NCBI RefSeq assembly: GCF_002897375.1
Contig: NZ_BFAG01000004.1
Location: 152,001-216,000 of the forward strand
Direction of reading: 5' to 3'
Source: Deinococcus aerius
GTDB taxonomy: Bacteria; Deinococcota; Deinococci; Deinococcales; Deinococcaceae
DNA length: 64,000 nt
Of this stretch, positions 52,149 to 64,000 are shown piece by piece (the stretch's first letter is position 1; each line of letters starts with the position of its first letter). Under the pieces are notes generated by a model. The model made no database searches and was not told the origin of the DNA. It saw nothing but the letters and a program-made list of their open reading frames with translations. The translations under genes were made by a program, and so were the position numbers.

Positions 52149-52251
52149 GGCCGGGCCATCCCCGCGTGGCCTCCCCGCGGCTGGCCCTGTCCCCCGCGCC
52201 CGGACGCGTGCCAGCTTGACCTCCCGTCCCCGCTGCGCCGAGGATAGCCCC

Positions 52252-52749
<498 letters not shown>

Positions 52750-52784
52750 GCACCCGCTGGCGCAGTCCGGCAGGATGCCCCCAC

Positions 52785-52806
52785 CCCGCGTGAAGCCGGG
52801 CTTTTT
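52785..52806 (+). terminator. Weak terminator after the MarR gene
   Basis: CCCG (52785-52788) pairs with CGGG (52797-52800), followed by CTTTTT. The stem is only four GC pairs. Confidence 0.35.
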
Positions 52807-52875
52807 GCGGGAAGGACCCGGATCAGCCGGGCCGCCGCGAACGCCCCCGAATCCAGGTGGCCCGGGTCACAGCGA

Positions 52876-52895
52876 ATCGTTCAACGTTAAGCTAT
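52876..52895 (+). promoter_or_regulatory. Imperfect palindrome around AACGTT, candidate MarR/MhqR operator
   Basis: ATCGTTCAACGTTAAGCTAT is symmetrical at 14 of 20 positions and overlaps the -10 box of the fusion gene by three bases. Binding here would block RNA polymerase. Confidence 0.5.
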
Positions 52896-52898
52896 CAT
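52893..52898 (+). promoter_or_regulatory. TATCAT -10 box of the MhqO-MhqD fusion gene
   Basis: TATCAT lies 6 bases before the ATG at 52905. Confidence 0.6.
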
Positions 52899-52904
52899 AG
52901 CCGC

Positions 52905-54557
<1,653 letters not shown>

Positions 54558-54566
54558 GGGGAGGGC

Positions 54567-55265
54567 CTACTTCAACAACGCCGCCACCGGCACGACCTCC
54601 GCGTTCGGCCCCTCGAAGCCCGGGGTGTAGGCGCGGACGATGAACACGGCGCGGTTGCCCCGCACGTACACGCGCTCCAGGGCGTAACGGGCGGCGCACT
54701 CCCGCCCGGCGGGCAGAACACGGTCGCTCTGGACGGTCTGCCCGTTGACCGTCAGGGTGAACCCGGCGGGTCCTTCCCCACGCGGGAGCAATTCGGAAAA
54801 GCGGCAGCCCGAGGGCAGGCGCCGCACACTCAGGCGCACCGGGACGGGCCGCGTCCACAGGCGCACGGGCGCGACGAGGGTGCTGCCCGCGGGCGTGCCC
54901 TCGGTCCAGACGGGCGCATGGGTAGGGACCGGCTGGGCGAAGACGGGCCGCGCCGCGCGCCCGGAGGCCAGGCCCAGCGGGGCGAGGCGGGAGCGCTCAC
55001 GGGCCAGCAGGGCGCTCACCACGGCGGGGACGGGCCGCGTCCCGGACTGGGCGGAGGCCCGGAGCAGCGTGCGGCCCGTCCGGGTGTCGAGGGCCTGCGC
55101 GGCGGCGTAGCTGAAGCCGCTGCCGTCCAGCACGCCCGCCGTCAGCACCAGCGCCCGGGTGCCGTCCGCCGAAAAGGTCACCTGCCGCACGTCCAGGCGG
55201 TTTCCGGCCAGGGCCGCCGAGGCGAGGGCCAGCAGGGTCAGCGCGGTCGTCCGCAGGGCACGCAT
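54567..55265 (-). CDS. Predicted secreted protein, DUF2259-like
   Basis: The 232-residue protein has a Sec signal peptide (TTALTLLALASAALAG). It is followed by VTFSADGTRALVLTAGVLDGSGFSYAAAQALDTRTG, which matches the repeated Asp/Gly pattern of the DUF2259 family of secreted proteins of unknown function. Two cysteines (near 150 and 190) could form a disulfide. It converges on the MhqO-MhqD fusion with 9 bases between stops. Confidence 0.65.
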   Translation of the reverse strand: MRALRTTALTLLALASAALAGNRLDVRQVTFSADGTRALVLTAGVLDGSGFSYAAAQALDTRTGRTLLRASAQSGTRPVPAVVSALLARERSRLAPLGLASGRAARPVFAQPVPTHAPVWTEGTPAGSTLVAPVRLWTRPVPVRLSVRRLPSGCRFSELLPRGEGPAGFTLTVNGQTVQSDRVLPAGRECAARYALERVYVRGNRAVFIVRAYTPGFEGPNAEVVPVAALLK

Positions 55266-55335
55266 AGGGGAACCTCCCCACCCAGCTTAGCCGTTCGGGA
55301 GGTTCGGGACGCTGGCCTCCCCTCTCAACGCTGGC

Positions 55336-55842
55336 TCAGAAGCGGACGCTCGCCAGCACGCGGCTGAACAGGGCGTTGCTGGTCTTGTAGCGTTCGGGCG
55401 TGTCGGTGATCTGGAAGGAGTAGAGGTTCTTTGCCCCGTTGCCGAACCAGACCCGCAGGCGCAGGTTGCCCTTGGGGTGAGACAGCCCGTACTCGCGCTC
55501 GACGCCGCGGACGCCGCCGTAGCTGACGTTGCGGCCCCGGTAGAGCTTGAGCTTGGCCCCGGATTGCTGAACACCCGCCTCGAAGTTGCGGAACTCCTGC
55601 TTGAGTTCCGTGTTCTTGCCGTTCTTGGGCGCGTACAGCAGCCGGATCATGCTGGCGGGCGGCGTCTTGCTGGAAACCACGGTTACCCCGGCCAAGCCAT
55701 CCCCCAGGTCCATAATCAGCCAGTCCTTGGGAAGGCTGACCGTGAAGGGCAGCTTGAGGTTCTTGAAGGGCACGAGGGTCTGTGCCCCCGCGCCGCCCAG
55801 CAGCAGGGCAGCGGCGAGCGCAACGGGCAGGGAGAGCTTCAT
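55336..55842 (-). CDS. Secreted protein of unknown function
   Basis: The 168-residue protein has a signal peptide (MKLSLPVALAAALLLGGAGA) and a mature region containing FTVSLPKDWLIMDLGDG and ITDTPERYKTSNALFSRVLA. This resembles the general PsbP/DcrB-like fold used by many small exported proteins. That fold is a guess from pattern only. The ATG at 55842 is 6 bases after TACGGT on the minus strand. Confidence 0.65.
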   Translation of the reverse strand: MKLSLPVALAAALLLGGAGAQTLVPFKNLKLPFTVSLPKDWLIMDLGDGLAGVTVVSSKTPPASMIRLLYAPKNGKNTELKQEFRNFEAGVQQSGAKLKLYRGRNVSYGGVRGVEREYGLSHPKGNLRLRVWFGNGAKNLYSFQITDTPERYKTSNALFSRVLASVRF

Positions 55843-55848
55843 GGGGGC

Positions 55849-55854
55849 ACCGTA
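55849..55854 (-). promoter_or_regulatory. TACGGT -10 box of the secreted protein gene
   Basis: TACGGT on the minus strand lies 6 bases before the ATG at 55842. Confidence 0.45.
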
Positions 55855-55874
55855 CCGCACGTGCATGAGGGGCG

Positions 55875-56516
55875 TCAGCGGGCGACCACCGCGAAATACA
55901 CCCGCCCAGCGCCCGCGGCCTCAAGCGCGTCCCGGCAGGCCGCGAGCGTGCTTCCCGTCGTCAGCACGTCGTCGAGGAGCAGGACCGGGCCGGGCGGGAG
56001 AAGCCGGGCGTCGGCCCCAAACGCCCCCGCCAGGTTCGCGGTCCGCTCGTGCGCGTGCAGCCGGGCCTGCTGGGCGGTGGCGCGGGTGCGGCGCAGGGCC
56101 GGGACGCTCGGCACCCCCAGGGCGGCGGTGACCGCCCCGGCCAGGAGCGCGGACTGGTTGAAGCCCCGCTCGCGCTCGCGCCCGGGGTGGAGCGGCACGG
56201 CCACGACCGAGGCGACGTTCCAGGCGGCGGGCACCCCGTCCGCCAGCGCCTCCCCCAGCGCCCCCGCCAGGTCGCGCGCGCCGCCGAACTTCAGCGCGCG
56301 GACGGCCCGACGGGTCACGCCGCGGTACGCGCCCAGGGTGACGAGGTGCCCCTCCGGGCGGGGCCACAGGGGCGAGTGGGCCTCGACCCGGGGGCGCAGG
56401 GCCGCGCGGCACTCCGGGCACAGGCCCGCCGAGCGCCCCAGTTGCCCGTCGCAGCCGGGGCAGCGGCGGGGGAGGAGTGCCCGCAACACCCCCTGAAGGG
56501 CGCCCGGGTCAGGCAT
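55875..56516 (-). CDS. comF: ComF family phosphoribosyltransferase-like protein
   Basis: ComF-type proteins are needed for DNA uptake in naturally competent bacteria. The 213-residue product has an N-terminal zinc finger (CPGC...CPEC, about 19-36), ERERGFNQSALLAG and the PRPP-binding loop VLLLDDVLTTGSTL (about 170-183). The gene overlaps the preceding one by 8 bases, so they are co-transcribed. No other competence gene is in the window. Confidence 0.9.
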   Translation of the reverse strand: MPDPGALQGVLRALLPRRCPGCDGQLGRSAGLCPECRAALRPRVEAHSPLWPRPEGHLVTLGAYRGVTRRAVRALKFGGARDLAGALGEALADGVPAAWNVASVVAVPLHPGRERERGFNQSALLAGAVTAALGVPSVPALRRTRATAQQARLHAHERTANLAGAFGADARLLPPGPVLLLDDVLTTGSTLAACRDALEAAGAGRVYFAVVAR

Positions 56517-57033
56517 GTCCGGCCCCGGCGAGTTCGTCCACGAAGAGGGGCGGGGTGGTGGCCTCCACCCGCTGCCACACCCGGCCCAGGGCGTCGGGGT
56601 CGAGCAGGGGCGCGGCGAGCGAGAGGCAGGTGAGGTGGTGGGCGCACACCAGGCGCACGCCCAGGTCGCCCAGGCGCTCGCGCTCGGTGGGGGTCAGGAG
56701 GGCCGCGAAGGCGTCCGGGTCCCCCAGCGCCGGGTGCCCGCCCTGGCGGATCGCGGCGCGCAGGAAGGCGGCGACCTCGGCGGGGTTGAGCCAGAAGCCG
56801 AACATCAGCTCGTCGGAGAGCCCCTCCAGCCGCCCCATGCCCCCGCGGTCCAGCCCCTCGCGGACCAGGCGGCGCGCCAGGGCCTGACGCTCCAGCCGCA
56901 GCGCCGCATACCCCGGCAGGCTGAGCTGCTCGCCGCGCGGCGTCACCCGGCCGCCCACTGCCGCGCGCAGGCGGTAAGCCAGCACGTAACCCTGGAATTC
57001 CAGCAGCATCTCCCTGAGGCCGTCATGGGTCAC
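56509..57033 (-). CDS. Hypothetical protein co-transcribed with comF
   Basis: The 174-residue helical protein begins (GTG) with THDGLREMLLEFQGYVLAYR and contains LSDELMFGFWLNPAEVAAFL and VCAHHLTCLSLAAPLLDP. No family was recognised. The GTG at 57033 is set by a TACAAT box 6 bases upstream. Its 8-base overlap with comF suggests a role linked to competence or DNA uptake; this is inference from position only. Confidence 0.7.
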   Translation of the reverse strand: MTHDGLREMLLEFQGYVLAYRLRAAVGGRVTPRGEQLSLPGYAALRLERQALARRLVREGLDRGGMGRLEGLSDELMFGFWLNPAEVAAFLRAAIRQGGHPALGDPDAFAALLTPTERERLGDLGVRLVCAHHLTCLSLAAPLLDPDALGRVWQRVEATTPPLFVDELAGAGHA

Positions 57034-57039
57034 CGGGCC

Positions 57040-57045
57040 ATTGTA
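57040..57045 (-). promoter_or_regulatory. TACAAT -10 box of the comF operon
   Basis: TACAAT on the minus strand lies 6 bases before the GTG at 57033. Confidence 0.6.
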
Positions 57046-57252
57046 GGGAGGCCCCCTCCGGCGCAACCGTGAGGCCGTGGGGGAACGGCGGCGGGGCCCT
57101 CCTCGTACCCTTTCCCGGGGGACCCCCGAAAAGCCAGCGGGACAAAGGCCACCCGGCGGAACCTTACGCTGACGGGGCAAGGACAGTCTGGAGACCCCGG
57201 AACGGCTGGTGGGCCGCGCCGCTGGGGTCTGGATCAAGGGAGTGAACAGGAA

Positions 57253-57546
57253 ATGCAGCTTCTCAGGCGTGGGCACAAGTTCGAGTACCGGGACCACCGG
57301 GGCGTGGATCAGCAGGGCGTGGTCGACGTGTGGGTCAGCCAGGCCGGGGACCGGGCCGTCCTCGTGCTGCGCGGCCTGCCCGACCCCGAGGCGCAGGCCC
57401 AGGCCGACAAGGCGCTGCTGACCCTCACGCACACCTGCCTGCCCTACCTGCTGCGCCCCGACGCGCGGCTGGGGGTCCTCGTGCTGCGCCCGGGCGGGGA
57501 CGAGGAGGCCAAGGCCCGGGCCCTCGTCCTGCCGCTGAGCGCCTGA
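57253..57546 (+). CDS. Small hypothetical protein
   Basis: The 97-residue soluble protein begins MQLLRRGHKFEYRDHRGVDQ and has a hydrophobic strand (RAVLVLRGLP) and a helical middle. No known motif was recognised. Its frame, composition and position in an otherwise empty gap support it as a gene, but the ribosome-binding site is poor. It converges on the next gene with 7 bases between stops. Confidence 0.6.
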   Translation: MQLLRRGHKFEYRDHRGVDQQGVVDVWVSQAGDRAVLVLRGLPDPEAQAQADKALLTLTHTCLPYLLRPDARLGVLVLRPGGDEEAKARALVLPLSA

Positions 57547-57553
57547 GCCCCGG

Positions 57554-57958
<405 letters not shown>

Positions 57959-57964
57959 GGGGGA

Positions 57965-57970
57965 AGGGTA
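57965..57970 (-). promoter_or_regulatory. TACCCT -10 box of the hypothetical gene at 57958
   Basis: TACCCT on the minus strand lies 6 bases before the ATG at 57958. Confidence 0.5.
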
Positions 57971-58033
57971 GCAGCGGGGACAGGTCAGGCGGCAAACTTG
58001 ACTTTTCCACTCGGATTAAACCAGGATTGGGCC

Positions 58034-59052
58034 GTGAAGCTCTCCCTCCTCCTGCTGACCGCCGCCCTGACGGGCATGGCCGGGGCCGCCCCGCTGGACG
58101 GCGTGAAGACCTATCTGGGCGGCAAACTCGCGGTTCAGGCCGCCGGAACCGCGCAACTGACCCGGGCGGCGGACCGGTATTACGCCCTGGCGAAAGCCGC
58201 GGGCTTCGACTACCGCAAGCTGGCGAAGAATGCCCAGACCCGCGCCGTGCTGCAAGAGGCCCGCGCCGGGTGGTCCAAGGCCAGCCCCGCCTACGAGGAG
58301 ATCGAGGGCATCGTGGCGGGGGTGGACGCCCTGAGCCGCTTCGACCTGATCCTCGACGCGGGCACGAGTGCCGCCGAGGGCGGGGAGGCCGTGGTGCCCT
58401 TCGACCTGAAGTTGCCGAATGGCCGGGTGCTGCCCAAGCCCGGCAACCTCTTCGGGGTGAACGAGGCGGCGCTGTGGGGCACGGTGAAGGCCTTCGGGAG
58501 CGGGGTGCCCTTCGACGTAAACGGCAACGGGAGGATCGACTTCGGGGACGGGCTGCCCGACGCCAACGTGCTGAAGGCCGCCGCCGCCGAACTCAACCGC
58601 CAGACGCTCGCGCTGCGCCGGGCCGCGGGGGCCTGGACGCCCACCCGGGCGGACGTATTCGGCGCGCTGGCGGGGAACGTGCCCACGGTGGGGCCGGTGT
58701 TCTTCGAGAACTGGAAGACCAGCCGCTTCGTGCTGGGGGGCCGGAGCCGCCGCACCGACTTCGTGGTGATCTCGCGCCTCTCGGACCTGGGCGGCAACGT
58801 GCGCTCCTGGCAGGCGATGTACGCGGGCCTGAGCCCCGACGTGCGGGCGAGGAGCGCCCCGCTGGACGCCCAGATCCGGGCGGGCCTGGGGGACCTGGCC
58901 GCCTTTGTGGGCCGCCTGGAGGCGCAGGAACGCCGGCGCAGGTTCACCCCCGAGCAGGCCGAGACCCTCCAGGCCGAGGCGCAGAACCGCGCGACGGCGA
59001 TCACCGGGCGCCTCACCCAGGCGGCGGCGCTGCTGGGCGTGCGGGTCGGGGA

Positions 59053-59056
<4 letters not shown>
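58034..59056 (+). CDS. Exported EfeO/imelysin-like protein with an EF-hand-like loop
   Basis: The 340-residue protein has a signal peptide (LLLLTAALTGMAGAAP) and a mostly helical body. Its arrangement (YEEIEGIVAGVDALSRFDLILDAG) and its overlap with an FTR1 gene suggest a periplasmic iron-binding partner of EfeO or imelysin type. Sequence alone gives only weak support. Residues of about 160-171 read DVNGNGRIDFGD, a canonical 12-residue EF-hand calcium loop, which is unusual in that family. The start is GTG at 58034. The stop overlaps the next ATG (ATGA). Confidence 0.6.
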
Positions 59057-61368
<2,312 letters not shown>

Positions 61369-61386
61369 AGGTCCATCTGTTTGGAG

Positions 61387-61414
61387 GAGCCGGGCCGGGG
61401 AGTCCGGCTCTTGT
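61387..61414 (+). terminator. Rho-independent terminator of the iron-uptake operon
   Basis: GAGCCGG (61387-61393) pairs with CCGGCTC (61404-61410), followed by TTGTCTT. Confidence 0.65.
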
Positions 61415-61429
61415 CTTATGCACTCTTCC

Positions 61430-63367
61430 CTACCGCCCCAGCCCCTCGCTGAAGGCGATCCCGTCCGCCCACTCCGGGTGGTCGATGAGGGGGTTGCGGT
61501 TCCCCTGCCGCCCGAAGATGGCCGCGTTGCGGTGCCGCTCCCACTCGGCGGGCGGCTCGGCTGTGTGCCACGCGAGCAGGGTCGCCAGGTGGCGCTCCCC
61601 GTACTGGCGCACCACGCCGGGATACCGCAGCAGGAAGTACAAGGTGGCGCGGGCGGCGGCCCCCTTGCCGTGTGCGGGCTCGAACTCGCCGGGGTCGCGC
61701 CGCCCGCAGTCGCTCCTGACCGCCTCGCCGTAGTCGGGGAAGTCGAAGTAGGGGGTGTTGCCCCGGAAGGAGTTGCAGCCCGGCTCGCAGGCGAAGAGGT
61801 GGTGCAGGTCGCCGCGCATGGGCTCGCGCTTGCCGAACCACGACTGGGGAACGACGTGCTCGCAGTTGTACGGCAGCGCCTCCTCCAGCGCGTCCACGCT
61901 CAGCCCCTCGCGGGCGGCGAGGGTCGTGCGGCGTTCCTGCGCGGCGCGGTCGGCGGCGATCAGCTCCCCCGGCGTGTGCTCGCGCGCCGAGTAGAGGCTG
62001 CGGAGTTTTCCGTCCGGCCAGAGGTCCACCCAGGGGTAGAGTTCGTCGGCGGGGTCGTAGGTGGGGGTGCGGGTATGCGTCCGGGTGACGAGGTCCGAGA
62101 GGGCCAGGAAGCGGGCCTGGGGCGTGCCCCCCTCCGGCACCCCCGCGTAGTAGGCCGCCACGTGTCCGGCGTCCTCGGGGTCCAGGTAGGGGCGGGCGGG
62201 TGGTGGGCTGGGCTGTCCTCCCTCCTCCCCCCCCACGCGCAGGCGCAGGGTGACGGGCAGGGTCGCCACGCCGTCCGGCCCCACGGTGATGGCGCCCAGG
62301 TCGAGGACGCGCCCCACCTCCGCCCCGCCCCGCACCTCGGAAGGACCGGGCAGCGGCGGGCGCTGGGCGGCGAGGACCTCCGCGACAATCGCGTTTCCGG
62401 CGGCGTCCGGGCGGGCGCGCAGGTCCTCCACGATGCGGCTGACACGCACGCCCTCGTTGGCGATCCAGTCGATCAACGTGTCCGAGTCGCCGGGTTGCAG
62501 GGGCTGGCCGTCGCGGCGCAGGGGACGGCCCTGGGCGTCGGTGCGGGGCACGCCGCTGTGGTGCAGGGCCACGACCTCCCAGGAGTCGCTGAAGACGGGG
62601 CTGCCGCTCGACCCCGGCGCCGTGTCCGTCTCGTAGTGCAGGAAGTCGGGCAGGAGGTCCACCAGCCGGTTCTCGCGCAGCGCGATCTGCTTGGGCTCGC
62701 CCGAGGGGTGCTGGACGATGCTCAGCGCCTCGCCGACGAGCACCTTCCCCGTCGTCCCGAAGAGGGGCAGCCAGCCGAAGGCGGAGGTGTCCCCCTTCAC
62801 CGCGACGAGCGAGTAATCCAGCGTCTCCGAGGTCAGGAAGAGGGTGTCCGGGTCGAGGTCCAGGGTCACCCGGTCCCGCAGGGTGCCGTCCGGCTTCAAC
62901 TCGTAGTTGAACTCGATGACCGAGGTGCGGGCCGCCGCCGCGTCCTCCAGCACGTGGTGGTTGGTGAGGATCGCGTGGGGGCCACACAGCCAGCCCGTCC
63001 CAAAGCCCACCGTGCGGCCCTGGGCATCTTTGAGCACGACCCGCCCCACCGAACGCGCCGCCGCCCGCGCGAGGTCGAGGTACGCCACCCCCACCAGATC
63101 GTTCGCGCCGATGATGCGTTCCAGCGGCAGCCGGGCATCGTCGGGCAACCGGGCGGCGACCGTCAGCGCGTCCTCGTGGCCCTCGGCGACGGCGCGGGCG
63201 TCGGGCAGGGGCACCCCCAGGCGGGTCAGGCGGGCCTCGACCCGGAACCGCGAGTCGGCGGCGAGGGGGCCGCCCACGGTCAGGTGCTGCATCGTCACGG
63301 CCCGCTCGGGGTCACGGCGGGTGAAGCGGGCCTGCGTCTGCTCCAGCACCTCAGGCGGAATGTCCAT
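61430..63367 (-). CDS. Trypsin-like protease fused to endonuclease I
   Basis: The 645-residue protein has no signal peptide. A short N-terminal region (about 1-85) leads into IIGANDLVGVAYLDLARAAA, the entry seen in trypsin domains of bacterial conflict systems. The protease triad is His in ILTNHHVLED (about 137), Asp in TLDYSLVAVKG (about 182) and Ser in APGSSGSPVF (about 254). Residues of about 415-645 are an endonuclease I (His-Me) domain with NCEHVVPQSWFGKREPMRGD, LHHLFACEPGCNSFRGN and NPLIDHPEWAD. A TAGCCT box lies 5 bases before the ATG. A defence or programmed-damage role is inferred. Confidence 0.88.
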   Translation of the reverse strand: MDIPPEVLEQTQARFTRRDPERAVTMQHLTVGGPLAADSRFRVEARLTRLGVPLPDARAVAEGHEDALTVAARLPDDARLPLERIIGANDLVGVAYLDLARAAARSVGRVVLKDAQGRTVGFGTGWLCGPHAILTNHHVLEDAAAARTSVIEFNYELKPDGTLRDRVTLDLDPDTLFLTSETLDYSLVAVKGDTSAFGWLPLFGTTGKVLVGEALSIVQHPSGEPKQIALRENRLVDLLPDFLHYETDTAPGSSGSPVFSDSWEVVALHHSGVPRTDAQGRPLRRDGQPLQPGDSDTLIDWIANEGVRVSRIVEDLRARPDAAGNAIVAEVLAAQRPPLPGPSEVRGGAEVGRVLDLGAITVGPDGVATLPVTLRLRVGGEEGGQPSPPPARPYLDPEDAGHVAAYYAGVPEGGTPQARFLALSDLVTRTHTRTPTYDPADELYPWVDLWPDGKLRSLYSAREHTPGELIAADRAAQERRTTLAAREGLSVDALEEALPYNCEHVVPQSWFGKREPMRGDLHHLFACEPGCNSFRGNTPYFDFPDYGEAVRSDCGRRDPGEFEPAHGKGAAARATLYFLLRYPGVVRQYGERHLATLLAWHTAEPPAEWERHRNAAIFGRQGNRNPLIDHPEWADGIAFSEGLGR

Positions 63368-63372
63368 AGGTC

Positions 63373-63378
63373 AGGCTA
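63373..63378 (-). promoter_or_regulatory. TAGCCT -10 box of the trypsin-endonuclease gene
   Basis: TAGCCT on the minus strand lies 5 bases before the ATG at 63367. Confidence 0.45.
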
Positions 63379-63423
63379 GCGGGTGGGCGGTGAGGAGGGT
63401 GGGGCGGACCTCCGGGCGCAGCT

Positions 63424-64000
63424 TCAGGCACCCCCACCCAGGAGGGGGACGCCGTTGTACCGCCAGGGCGTAGGGGGCTCAGTCTCTCCGCCCTGCACGA
63501 CGAGTTGCCACTTGTTCTCGCCCAGGTATTTCTGGGTCAGGGTGACGGTGTTCCACCCCCGGCGCAGGAACACGTTGATGGACGATCCCTGTGCCCAGTC
63601 GGCGGACGAGGCGTTCCACGGCCAGAACTTTCCCGTGCAGGACTTCTGGCCGCTGACGCGCACATCCCGGTCCGCGTAGACGAGGACGACCTTGGTGTCG
63701 CCCTGCTCGCGCAGCAGCAAGGGGGCCGGAACGGCCGGAGACGTTTGGGGACCCAACGATTGGGCCGCGCCGGTCAGCAGCAGGAAGCTGTCCAGCCGGT
63801 ACATCCGGGCCTGTGCATCCGAGAGGGTAACGGTCTGGAGCGCGCACGCCCGTTCCTCCCCGCCGGCCGGAGTGGGCAGCAGCCACGGCAACGGCTCCGC
63901 AAGGGAGGAGGGGCTGGCCTGGATCGAGACGCCGAAGGTCCCGTCCGCCCGCACGGTCCCCACAGGGGTCTGCTCGAACCGAATCTGGGCCGTCTGGCCT
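63424..64000 (-). CDS. C-terminal part of an unidentified, probably exported protein
   Basis: The frame is open from the window edge to the stop at 63424 (192 codons visible). The visible part is rich in beta-type sequence (VVLVYADRDVRVSGQKSC, WNTVTLTQKYLGENKWQLVV), in keeping with an exported beta-rich protein. No family was recognised. An internal GTG at 63963 exists, but the reading frame continues upstream beyond the window, so the true start is not visible. It lies upstream of the trypsin-endonuclease gene on the same strand. Confidence 0.65.
   Translation of the reverse strand, partial: GQTAQIRFEQTPVGTVRADGTFGVSIQASPSSLAEPLPWLLPTPAGGEERACALQTVTLSDAQARMYRLDSFLLLTGAAQSLGPQTSPAVPAPLLLREQGDTKVVLVYADRDVRVSGQKSCTGKFWPWNASSADWAQGSSINVFLRRGWNTVTLTQKYLGENKWQLVVQGGETEPPTPWRYNGVPLLGGGA

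Overview
The window is chromosomal DNA from a GC-rich (about 70 %) bacterium, almost certainly a Deinococcus. The pointers are a PRC-barrel stress protein and a DUF937 protein of Deinococcus type, a fasciclin-repeat surface protein, PolA with a degenerate proofreading domain, a type III polyketide synthase, many short dispersed repeats, and the promoter style. At about twenty genes a TANNNT -10 box lies only 5-7 nt before the start codon, the leaderless-mRNA layout described in Deinococcus. No rRNA, tRNA, CRISPR array, prophage or intact insertion sequence was seen.

Layout. 0.1-9.8 kb: nucleoside hydrolase, a frameshifted P-loop kinase behind a JAMM protease, ftsK, a three-domain fasciclin protein, a metallophosphoesterase and cysK. 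9.8-17.4 kb: DUF937 protein, a two-permease ABC exporter operon, a small low-GC membrane protein, two DNA-repair glycosylase-like genes (AAG and YcaQ/AlkX families) and an APH-fold kinase. 17.4-24.5 kb: glmM, polA, a HAD hydrolase, a WD40-like secreted protein, a PstA-type cyclic-di-AMP receptor and a winged-helix protein. 24.8-27.7 kb: an operon (leader peptide, membrane protein, XRE repressor, NatA/NatB-like ABC exporter) behind a promoter framed by two identical operator half-site pairs. 28.2-38.3 kb: PRC-barrel protein with a frameshifted small membrane protein, a P-loop ATPase coupled to an enolase-superfamily enzyme, a subtilisin lipoprotein, a Uma2 protein and aconitase. 38.3-42.7 kb: a minus-strand run of type III PKS, cupin, aldo/keto reductase, MerB-fold protein and nitroreductase. 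43-50.2 kb: ndk, a MerR regulator, an M3 oligopeptidase, a tandem-GNAT protein and a NYN-queA pair. 50.2-57.6 kb: an aminotransferase, a MarR regulator with a fused MhqO-MhqD-type quinone detoxification enzyme, secreted proteins and comF. 58-61.4 kb: an EfeO-like plus FTR1 iron-uptake pair. 61.4-64 kb: a trypsin-endonuclease I fusion and a truncated secreted protein.

The best candidates for something little described are the cytoplasmic trypsin-endonuclease fusion (61430-63367), the MhqR/MhqO-MhqD fusion unit (52252-54557), the double-operator ABC operon (24870-27668), and a dispersed intergenic repeat that ends in a long hairpin and G-quadruplex tract. Three genes or small ORFs appear broken by single-base deletions in G-rich runs; these could be real lesions or base-calling errors.
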